Source: Schistocerca nitens | Lineage: Eukaryota > Arthropoda > Insecta > Orthoptera > Acrididae | DNA length: 64,000 nucleotides | NCBI RefSeq assembly: GCF_023898315.1 | Contig: NC_064623.1 | Span: 16,753,140 to 16,817,139 of the forward strand | Direction of reading: 5' to 3' | The notes under the pieces: generated by a model | Seen by the model: only the letters and a program-made list of their open reading frames with translations | The model's database searches: none | Told to the model about the DNA's origin: nothing | Translations under genes and position numbers: made by a program | In this document: positions 56,436 to 64,000 of the stretch, one piece after another | Layout: the number at the start of each line of letters is the position of its first letter | How positions within the stretch are numbered: position 1 is the stretch's first letter

Positions 56436-56519
56436 CAGGAAGTACTCGCAGATGCAATTTATTGCCTAAGAGGGCAGGGTGCCAAGTTCTTGGCATGGCA
56501 GTTACAGACTGTTTTCTAG
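56436..56519 (+). other. Exon-like segment, unidentified
   Basis: A good acceptor (GTTTTCTTTCATTGTGTGTAG) precedes 28 codons reading QEVLADAIYCLRGQGAKFLA then WQLQTVF and a stop. The residues look protein-like, but no family was recognised and no partner exon was found on this strand. Another frame of the same segment is also open, so confidence is low. Confidence 0.28.
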
Positions 56520-57359
56520 TTAAGAATCTCAACTTACTTTTAGGTGTTGGTGTTTGATGCCCCTCTTCAAACGTGTGTGTTGTGCAGAGTCATATTCCTT
56601 TATTTGAATGAAAAACAAAAACTTTAAATAGCCCCAAAAACAAAAGTATTCTGCAGTTAAGTGTCCAAACTTTAACTGTGTTTCTGTGAAACAGGTACCA
56701 GTGTGCCAACAGTATCAGTCAAACATTGGAATCACCTTTTAGGTCGAGGAACTTTCACATTCCCACCTTCTCGGTCTTTGAAAGATCTGTGACAAGAAGA
56801 TATGTAGTGAGCATCAGATATTTACAGCCTACGTGCTGAAGTTAATAACTGCTGTAACCTTTTGTATTCAAATTGCCTACACACTATTATAAAGTTTGTT
56901 CATTTTTTGTATTCCACATTGTGAAGAACACTGTTCAAGAACATGGAATGAGTGATGGTATATAACAGCAAAGGGACAGCAGCCAGAACTTAATTCTGTA
57001 TACTTTATTACCGTTAAAGTGGTTATACTATTCGTGGTGATAAAAGTTACAATAATCATGCTTTTTGACATCTCCTCTGTATGGTATTTAAGTCAAAAAG
57101 CAGAGTAGAAGTCATCTGCAAGTTCATATTGGAAAGTCAACAATTACAGGAAAGCAGATCAACAAATCCATGGCCATGGACAACCCTGTGGCTGTGTTTA
57201 GGTATATTTTGCCCCCGATATAGAATTGTTCATTAGGATAAAACAGTGGTTAATGAGATGGCTGATTTTTCCCCAACAGGCTCATTTGGTGGCATATATT
57301 CAGAACATAAATGAATTCCTATGAGCAATTATTACTGCACCTGCTTGTACGTAAGTCGC
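56520..57359. other. Unassigned sequence
   Basis: No supported gene or named repeat. Confidence 0.45.
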
Positions 57360-57547
57360 ATGAAAATGTCTGCTGAATTAGGACTGGAACCCAGAACTTT
57401 TGGAGGACAGATGAGGGACTGGTTAAAGTAAAGCTATGAAGGCAGAACACTAGTAGTGCCTAGATGGCTCAGTAGGTGAGAGTCCTGCGATAGGAAAGGT
57501 TTCAGGTGTGAGTCCAAGAGTAGCACATTTCTAATCTACCAGAACAG

Positions 57548-57548
<1 letters not shown>
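57360..57548 (+). repeat. tRNA-derived SINE (family E), diverged
   Basis: It holds AAGTAAAGCTATGAAGGCAG, then the tRNA-like TAGATGGCTCAGTAGGTGAG (A box) and CAGGTGTGAGTCCAAG (B-box-like), then TTTCTAATCTACCAG. I recognise this as a diverged copy of a common insect SINE. A CA microsatellite follows. Confidence 0.78.

Positions 57549-57549
<1 letters not shown>

Positions 57550-57598
<49 letters not shown>
57550..57598. repeat. (CA)n microsatellite
   Basis: About 24 uninterrupted CA units directly after the SINE. Confidence 0.97.
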
Positions 57599-57602
<4 letters not shown>

Positions 57603-58199
57603 GAATGATTCATTTTGGAAGGGATTTGTGTGTTACTTTTTAACAAACAATTGCCACTCCACCATTTTTTTGTATGTTCATGGGAGCACCATACAGCTCA
57701 ATTTTTTAAAAATATGAATCTTATTGCTCTATTTAGAAGTCTTGCTTCATTTGCTAATGATTTTGGCACCACAATGCACTATCATCGGTGATGAACTGGG
57801 TAACCGTGAATAACTGGGTCACCACTATGAAACACCTTGACGGAAGACTACTGAGTCAGTGTCTGTGACAAGTTCCTTCTCACTTGCAGTATTAAAGACA
57901 TCAGCATATTGTCCAGTATTGTTACTGCTGTATAGTTTAACGTTTGTGATCAGAACATGTAAATGTAAACACAGGTGACCACCTTAGATATCCATCCAGC
58001 AAAATAGATACCACAATGAATGAACTGTTGTCAACATCTTGTGCTACAACACAATTGTCAATGTACAGTATACTTACTGTCAACAAGTGATTGTTGGATT
58101 CAATTCATTAAGACAATGCAAAGTGACTATTAAACTTTTTACTTTTTTTCATTTGTTATTTACAAAAGTTTTCAACAGATGAGTAAAATTAAATAAAGC
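57599..58199. other. Sequence downstream of a minus-strand gene end
   Basis: No supported gene. It lies beyond the poly(A) signal of the minus-strand exon at 58227-58361. Confidence 0.45.
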
Positions 58200-58205
58200 T
58201 TTAAT
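58200..58205 (-). terminator. Poly(A) signal ATTAAA
   Basis: ATTAAA on the minus strand, 21 bases after the stop codon of the terminal exon. It is the second most common animal polyadenylation signal. The very short distance to the stop is unusual but possible. Confidence 0.5.
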
Positions 58206-58226
58206 TTTCCACAAAAATTTGTTCAC

Positions 58227-58361
58227 TCATACAATCATTTCAAGTTCCCTTGCATAATCTATCACTTGTTCTGAAAGTTCTATTGATGGAAGAGGGTCTT
58301 CACTCTTCTTCTCCTCAGTACCAAAGTAGTAGTAATTATCTGGATTAAGAGTCCAATTCTT
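58227..58361 (-). CDS. Terminal coding exon of an unidentified host gene
   Basis: The minus strand has a good acceptor (TTTTTAATATGTTTCAG) followed by 44 codons and a stop: KNWTLNPDNYYYFGTEEKKS, EDPLPSIELSEQVIDYAREL, EMIV. The exon is exactly 135 nt in this frame, and the codons look real: an aromatic cluster (NYYYF), an acidic/basic turn and a predicted C-terminal helix (SEQVIDYARELEM). A poly(A) signal follows. The upstream exons would lie to the right, beyond the transposons at 58978-63576 or outside the window, so those elements would be intronic. I do not recognise the protein. Confidence 0.72.
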   Translation of the reverse strand, partial: KNWTLNPDNYYYFGTEEKKSEDPLPSIELSEQVIDYARELEMIV

Positions 58362-58977
58362 CTGAAACATATTAAAAATGAATGAATTACTGTTGTTCAC
58401 AAACTAAACAAATGTACTGGAACACAAAAGGGGAAAATAATACATACAGTAAATGTCTAAATTTCCTGTGCAACCTGTGTGTGTGTGTCATACATAATAA
58501 ATCAACTTAATGTATAAGTCTTGTCTGATGTAGTAATACAATTTCCAAGCAGCACAATTTTGCGGGCTCACAGGTACATTTTCAATGCATAATTTGCACA
58601 TGGCTGTATGCAAGCAATTTACAGAACTCTACACCGTGACAATGGGCATATGTTTTTGTGACTACTTGTGTGACATGCAAATCAGATTTAACAACAAAGT
58701 AATATGTCTACTATACTATCCACACCACAACTATTCAGTAACATATTTTCCTAAAAGAAAGAACTATCCATGAACAATTACTTCCAATTAGATTTCAAAT
58801 TTTCTCTTGTTCTGCTGAGACACAGACAACTTTAACAGTGAAAAAGGAAAGTCTGTTATGGGCATTATTAGTCCTCCCTAATTGAAATAAATTAGTTGTA
58901 TCATGAAAGTGCAATTACAATGTCTAACTCTTTGATGCGGCACTTAATGATGACTAGGTGAACAGCATACAAGAGGG
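58362..58977. other. Probable intron
   Basis: No other exon or named repeat was found. The reading as an intron depends on the exon to the left. Confidence 0.45.
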
Positions 58978-59720
58978 ATGTTCAGTAAGTAATGCAACGC
59001 TTTTTTTCTGAAAGCTGGTTGGATTTATTCAGGATTCCAACACACCATATTATTCTCCACTCCTTTGGCTACAAAATCCGTATTTCAAACATAATTTCTG
59101 CTCAATGTGACAGATAGGCGGCCTGTACGCCTGCATGGTACCACTCCACTGCTCGACATCAGAACCGATGTCTTGCTGCATCAGTAACTTCCCCATCATC
59201 CATGTGCTGCTTCCCACAGAGTGCATCCTTCATTTGGCCAGAAGGCAAGGAAACCAGTGGGCACACACCTTTGAGTGCCCCAACTGGTAAATGAGTGTGT
59301 CAGCACCAAGAAGAGACACATCCTGTTGAGCAGTGAGATGTCAGATTGTGATCCATCGATCACCTAAAATGATGAGTGTCTACACGTTCCAGCATTGCAG
59401 GAGTCACAGTTGTGGACGGTCAGGCAGTGCACAGGAGATTGGACAGGTTTGCATGACCTTTTTGTGATGATGAAAGACACCTAATCCAATGACACCTAGA
59501 TTTAGGTCTCTAGACATTCTGCAAGTGCCTACAGATATCTGATGCTCTGGTTTTCTGCCAAAAGAAACTCTATGAAGAGCTCTATGCTTGGACTGCACCT
59601 CCATTACAGGCGGCATTTTGAAGGCTATGTATGCAGCCTGCATGTATCTGAACTTCACGAAACTGGAGGGGCTGAAGTGGGAATGTTCAACAATGTATTA
59701 CCCTCACCACTAGATGTACA
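58978..59720 (-). mobile_element. Internally deleted mariner-like element
   Basis: The left end reads GATGTTCAGTAAGTAATGCA, a known mariner-type start. On the right the text from 59260 to 59660 corresponds, on the minus strand, to the N-terminal part of a transposase (MPPVMEVQSKHRALHRVSFG and, after a gap, an HTH region). Near 59225-59245 the element jumps from the C-terminal part (CTTCATTTGGCCAGA) to the N-terminal part (GGAAACCAGTGGGCACAC), so about half, with the catalytic core, is missing. The right inverted end was not seen. Confidence 0.82.
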
Positions 59721-60035
59721 ATCAACACGGTCTTCATAAGTGACTACTCACGCCAAAATATTAGATTAGGAGAGAGTGGAAATATGCAGAACATGTCAAT
59801 ATGTTGACTTGTTTGTTTCCATCATTGTATAGCATCACATTTTTCATTATTTTTGTTTAGGATACGTCAAGCCAGTTATTTTAACATTCTGTACAACTGA
59901 AGGCACTGCATACTGTGATAATAGTTTAGAATCTGACTTCTGTATTAGCATGACAAAGAACATAGCTTATTTACACCTACACATAATATTTGTTAGCAGC
60001 TCTGATCAGAATCTACGCCTGAACACAATCTAATA

Positions 60036-61269
60036 CACTACGTGATCAATAGTATCTGGACACCCCCCAAAACATACTTTTTCATATCAGGTGCATTGTA
60101 CTGCCACCTACTGCCAGGTACTCCATATCAGAGACTTCAGTAGTCATTAGACATCGTGAGAGAGCAGAATGGGGTGCTCTGCAGAACTTGTGGACTTTGA
60201 AGATAGGTGATTTGGTGTCACTAGTGTCATATCTGTACGTGATATTTCCACATTCCTCAACATCCCTAGGTCCACTGTCTCCGATATGATAGTGAAGTGG
60301 AAACGTGAAGGGACACATACAGCACAAAAGTGCACAGGCCGACCTTGTCTGTTGACTGACAGACTGCCGACAGTTGAAGAGGGTTGTAATGTGTAATAGG
60401 CAGACATCTATACAGACCATCACACAGGAATTTCAAACTGCATCAGGATCTGAAGTACTATGACAGTTACGCGGGAGGTGAGAAAACCTGGATTTCATGG
60501 TCGAGCAGCTGCTCATAAGCCACACATCACGCTGGTAAATGCCAAATGATGCCTAGCTTCTTGTAAGGAGCATTATCACTGGACGACTGAACAGTGGAAA
60601 AATGATGTGTGGAGTGACAAATCACGGTACACAATGTGTCGATCTGATGGCGGGGTGTGGGTATGGCAAATGCCCCGTAAACATCATCTACTAGTGTGTG
60701 TAGTGCCAACAGTAAAATTTGGAGGCAGTTGTGTTATGCTGTGGTCATGTTTTTCATGGAGGGGGCTTGCACACCTTGTTGTTTTGTGTGGTATTATCAC
60801 AGCACAGGCCTACATTGATGCTTAAAGCACCTTCTTGCTGCCCACTGTTGAAGAGCAATTCGGGGATGGTGACTGCATCTTTCAACACTATCGAGCACTT
60901 GTTCATAATGTACGACCTGTGGCGGAGTGGTTACATGACAATAACATCCCTGTAATGGACTGGCCTGCACACAGACCTGACCTGAATCCTACAGAACACC
61001 TTTGGGATGTTTGGAACGCCGACTTCGTGCCAGGCCTCACCGACTGACATGAATACCTCTCCTCAGTGTAGCACTCCATAAAGAACGGGCTGCCATTCCC
61101 CAAGAAACCTTCCAGCACCTGATTGAACATATGCCTGCGAGAATGGAAGCTGTCATTAAGGTTAAGGGTGGGCCAACACCGTATTGTATTCCACCATTAC
61201 CGATGGTGTGCGCTACGAACTTTTAAGTAATTTTCAGCCAGTTGTCCGGGTACTTTTGATCATATAGTG
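60036..61269 (+). mobile_element. Tc1-like DNA transposon, nearly full length, inactive
   Basis: The inverted ends are CACTACGTGATCAATAGTAT (left) and CACTATATGATCAAAAGTAC (right, inverted). The left lies after TA (60034-60035); the right flank is TG, probably a mutated TA. The length is 1,234 bp. It carries a plus-strand transposase with several frame changes. Confidence 0.92.
60169..61180 (+). pseudogene. Tc1-like transposase pseudogene with lost aspartate
   Basis: Frame pieces in order: MGCSAELVDFEDR (60170), ISTFLNIPRSTVSDMIVKW (60246, helix-turn-helix), KCTGRPCLLTD (60330, GRPR-like motif), WKNDVWSDKSRYTMCRSDGG (60600; the first motif has DKS for DES), and FQHYRALVHNVRPVAEWLHD (60880), where tyrosine replaces the second catalytic aspartate (HYR for HDR). 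The third motif HRPDLNPTEHLWD keeps its glutamate. Several indels change the frame. It is inactive by frame and by catalytic residue. Confidence 0.88.
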
Positions 61270-62152
61270 TGTCCAACATAAAGTGAAGTAGGTTGTGTCA
61301 GTTCAATTTCCCCCCAAACAACAAATTTTTTGTGGCCTTCTCACTGTGGCATTGTCACTGGCCTGCAATAACTCATTTTATGCTGGTGACTTCTGTCCTT
61401 GGAAGCTTTTCTTATTTTTTGCATGCTCATAACCCACAATTACTCACTTGGTTTGAAGTCAACATTCATATTTTAGAAATAGAGCTCACTGTAATCCCAA
61501 TCAAATTCAGCAATGTATTTTATAGTTACTGTAGGCAGAGTACCTAAATGACACTAACACTTTAAATTCCTGTCCTTAAGAAATTAAAGAGTTGTATTTT
61601 TTTTAGACATCTTGTTGCACCCTCTACTTTCTCCCAATAATAGACAGACAGACAGAATGCTTTTCATTCATTTAGATGTCTATTCTATTGTCTGCCTTCT
61701 GTGATGCTCACATGATCATATTGACACTGTAGTGGTAAAAGAAAATATAAACATGGAATTACAGCTTTTTTCATCATCTGAACAGGATTTCTTAAAACAT
61801 TAAATTTCAAAATTTCTGATCTGATATTTATTCTTCACTGTCCTATTCTTTTTGTTTCTAAAATACACTTATTTGAGGCTGGTGAGACAATCAAGTATGA
61901 AGGTAAATTTAGAAATTTTAAATATTTTGAGTATCTGGTTCGCTGCTGAAAGTGGTAACAGCACTAGCCTTCAACAATTATCAGTACTATGCTCCTAGAA
62001 GCAGCGGAAATGGCTTTACACATTTGACATCAGTTAATGGCACATACATTTATATTGTGGAGGACCTGAACTCTGAAACCCTCAACTGTTCAGAAACTAT
62101 CTGACCTACAGGAGATTCTCTGCGCCAGTAATTTCTCTACAGCAACAAAATA
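61270..62152. other. Unassigned AT-rich sequence
   Basis: Possible intron of the minus-strand gene. No supported exon or named repeat. Confidence 0.45.
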
Positions 62153-63576
62153 CACTCCTGGAAATGGAAAAAAAAAAACACATTGACACCGGTGTGTCAG
62201 ACCCACCATACTTGCTCCGGACACTGCGAGAGGGCTGTACAAGCAATGATCACAGGCACGGCACAGCGCACACACCAGGAACCGCGGTGTTGGCCGTCGA
62301 ATGGCGCTAGCTGCGCAGCATTTGTGAACCGCCGCCGTCAGTGTCAGCCAGTTTGCCGTGGCATACGGAGCTCCATCGCAGTCTTTAACCCTGGTAGCAT
62401 GCCGCGACAGCGTGGACGTGAACCGTATGTGCAGTTGACGGACTTTGAGCGAGGGCGTATAGTGGGCATGCGCGAGGCCGGGTGGACGTACCGCCGAATT
62501 GCTCAACACGTGGGGCGTGAGGTCTCCACAGTACATCGATGTTGTCGCCAGTGGTCGGCGGAAGGTGCACGTGCCCGTCGACCTGGGACAGGACCGCAGC
62601 GACGCACGGATGCACGCCAAGACCGTAGGATCCTACGCAGTGCCCTAGGGGACCGCACCGCCACTTCCCAGCAAATTAGGGACACTGTTGCTCCTGGGGT
62701 ATCGGCGAGGACCATTCGCAACCGTCTCCATGAAGCTGGGCTACGGTCCCGCACACCGTTAGGCCGTCTTCCGCTCACGCCCCAACATCGTGCAGCCCGC
62801 CTCCAGTGGTGTCGCGACAGGCGTGAATGGAGGGACGAATGGAGACGTGTCGTCTTCAGCGATGAGAGTCGCTTCTGCCTTGGTGCCAATGATGGTCGTA
62901 TGCGTGTTTGGCGCCGTGCAGGTGAGCGCCACAATCAGGACTGCATACGACCGAGGCACACAGGGCCAACACCCGGCATCATGGTGTGGGGAGCGATCTC
63001 CTACACTGGCCGTACACCACTGGTGATCGTCGAGGGGACACTGAATAGCGCACGGTACATCCAAACCGTCATCGAACCCATCGTTCTACCATTCCTAGAC
63101 CGGCAAGAGAACTTGCTGTTCCAACAGGACAATGCACGTCCGCATGTATCCCGTGCCACCCAACGTGCTCTAGAAGGTGTAAGTCAACTACCCTGGCCAG
63201 CAAGATCTCCGGATCTGTCCCCCATTGAGCATGTTTGGGACTGGATGAAGCGTCGTCTCACGCGGTCTGCACGTCCAGCACGAACGCTGGTCCAACTGAG
63301 GCGCCAGGTGGAAATGGCATGGCAAGCCGTTCCACAGGACTACATCCAGCATCTCTACGATCGTCTCCATGGGAGAATAGCAGCCTGCATTGCTGCGAAA
63401 GGTGGATATACACTGTACTAGTGCCGACATTGTGCATGCTCTGTTGCCTGTGTCTATGTGCCTGTGGTTCTGTCAGTGTGATCATGTGATGTATCTGACC
63501 CCAGGAATGTGTCAATAAAGTTTCCCCTTCCTGGGACAATGAATTCACGGTGTTCTTATTTCAATTTCCAGGAGTG
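62153..63576 (+). mobile_element. Complete Tc1-like transposon (DD32E)
   Basis: 1,424 bp with TA on both sides (62151-62152 and 63577-63578). Short inverted ends: CACTCCTGGAAATGG (left) and CACTCCTGGAAATTG (right, inverted). Both sides also carry a subterminal TTGACAC and a GTCAGA, which may be transposase-binding sites. The single transposase gene is intact. AATAAA at 63521-63526 could be its poly(A) signal. Base composition is clearly more GC-rich than the flanks, as expected for a recent arrival. Relatives are high-copy in orthopteran genomes from memory. Confidence 0.95.
62399..63421 (+). CDS. Intact Tc1-like transposase, 340 aa, DD32E
   Basis: Cut-and-paste transposase; it binds the element ends, excises the element and inserts it at TA. 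I chose the ATG at 62399 (MPRQRGREPYVQLTDFERG) because relatives start there; the frame is open 72 codons further upstream. Order: a first helix-turn-helix (about residues 13-45, GWTYRRIAQHVGREVSTVHR), an arginine-rich RRPGTGPQRR linker, a second helix-turn-helix (about 67-95, TSQQIRDTVAPGVSARTIRN), and a DDE catalytic domain with VVFSDESRF (about residue 155), LFQQDNARPH (about 240) and SPDLSPIEHVWD (about 272). All three acidic residues are kept. I count 32 residues between the second D and the E, not the 34 of classical Tc1. No stop or shift is seen. Confidence 0.95.
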   Translation: MPRQRGREPYVQLTDFERGRIVGMREAGWTYRRIAQHVGREVSTVHRCCRQWSAEGARARRPGTGPQRRTDARQDRRILRSALGDRTATSQQIRDTVAPGVSARTIRNRLHEAGLRSRTPLGRLPLTPQHRAARLQWCRDRREWRDEWRRVVFSDESRFCLGANDGRMRVWRRAGERHNQDCIRPRHTGPTPGIMVWGAISYTGRTPLVIVEGTLNSARYIQTVIEPIVLPFLDRQENLLFQQDNARPHVSRATQRALEGVSQLPWPARSPDLSPIEHVWDWMKRRLTRSARPARTLVQLRRQVEMAWQAVPQDYIQHLYDRLHGRIAACIAAKGGYTLY

Positions 63577-63689
63577 TATAACTTAGATTTAACAGGGACG
63601 GTTCCTTACTACTGAGTCTTTACTTTCTGCTGCCCACACAGAGTAGTTCTGATCCCTAAAGGTTAGAATCATATTCAGGATATCCATGC

Positions 63690-64000
63690 AAATTTAGTGG
63701 CCAGATGACACAAAAATATTTACCAATAGGTCAAAAATGACTGATCAATGGCATGTGGTTAGTGCCCTATTTTTGCCCTAATTTCCAAGAAGAATGATCA
63801 CACTCCCTCAGAACACAGCAGTGTTTACTGCAGAGACAGTGGCCCTCGTGCAGGCTCACCAGTTCATCAGATGATTATAAACTAACAAAATCCTGATTAA
63901 ACTTTATGTAAGAGTGCTACTGGCTCTCAACAATTCCAACAATATGCATCTTATGTAGACATTGCTGAAGCTGGTCGATCTACAGCAGAATGGAACATTG
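63690..64000 (+). pseudogene. LINE RNase H-like fragment, cut by the window end
   Basis: A frame near 63725-63890 gives FTNRSKMTDQWHVVSALFLP and, after a stop, TLPQNTAVFTAETVALVQAH. In LINE RNase H domains (jockey, I and R1 groups) the order is TDGSK..., then LP....VFTAE..AL..A, where the glutamate is catalytic. The downstream frame is broken. The element probably continues past the window. Confidence 0.6.

Noticed and set aside
62183-62398. Extra 72-codon N-terminal extension of the Tc1-like transposase
   Set aside because: The frame is open, but it lies in the untranslated end of the element, and relatives start at MPRQRGRE. No HTH or other domain is in the extension.
1-64000. CRISPR array, bacterial operon or phage
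   Set aside because: No spaced short direct repeats, no Shine-Dalgarno-led gene runs, and the repeat content is that of an animal genome.

Overview
The window looks like nuclear DNA of a large-genome insect, most likely an orthopteran (grasshopper or locust). The evidence is the mixture of repeats, several of which I recognise from memory as families common in Schistocerca-type genomes: tRNA-derived SINEs with a GGTTCGAATCC B box, LINEs ending in TGTAGATGTAGA or (AAC)n, and many IS630-Tc1-mariner transposons with TA target duplications. There are no bacterial operons, no CRISPR array, and no functional tRNA or rRNA genes. The species call is inference.

Positions 1-42,440 are mostly a transposon graveyard. 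In order: a LINE tail (1-315); a DD41D mariner-like element (1535-3113); a decayed minus-strand Tc1-like element carrying a fold-back insertion (3116-4345); an RTE-like LINE (4346-5232); a broken minus-strand Gypsy-type gag region with a candidate LTR (6390-8050); a Tc1-like element (9209-10424); a PIF/Harbinger-like element with a MADF-domain relic that holds a second, internally deleted DD41D copy (10856-12819); a ZMYM1-like hAT transposase interrupted by SINEs (16628-19456); a LINE > mariner > SINE nest (22490-26025); another LINE (26880-28396); several mariner remnants; and Penelope-like (PLE) pieces with a GIY-YIG-like end (38256-40300).

Positions 42,440-58,400 have fewer recognisable repeats and hold the only credible host material. 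The best is a minus-strand terminal coding exon (58227-58361) with a splice acceptor and poly(A) signal. Weaker candidates are a spliced 57-codon minus-strand ORF (43499-43760), a minus-strand ORF with one membrane segment (45648-45890), a possible promoter and first exon near 47.1-47.6 kb, and an exon-like segment at 56436. A minus-strand CR1/jockey-like LINE (49490-51720) is split by a 591-bp inverted-repeat element with a perfect 8-bp target duplication.

From 58,976 to the right edge: an internally deleted mariner relative, a nearly full Tc1-like element with a damaged catalytic motif (60036-61269), and a complete Tc1-like element with an uninterrupted 340-residue transposase (62153-63576). 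That transposase has 32 rather than the usual 34 residues between its last two catalytic residues. A LINE RNase H fragment runs off the window end.

The elements do not work together as a pathway. The window is a record of successive insertions, and the nests give relative ages. Candidates for something less described are the DD32E transposon, the 8-bp-TSD element, and three fold-back repeats that share a design.
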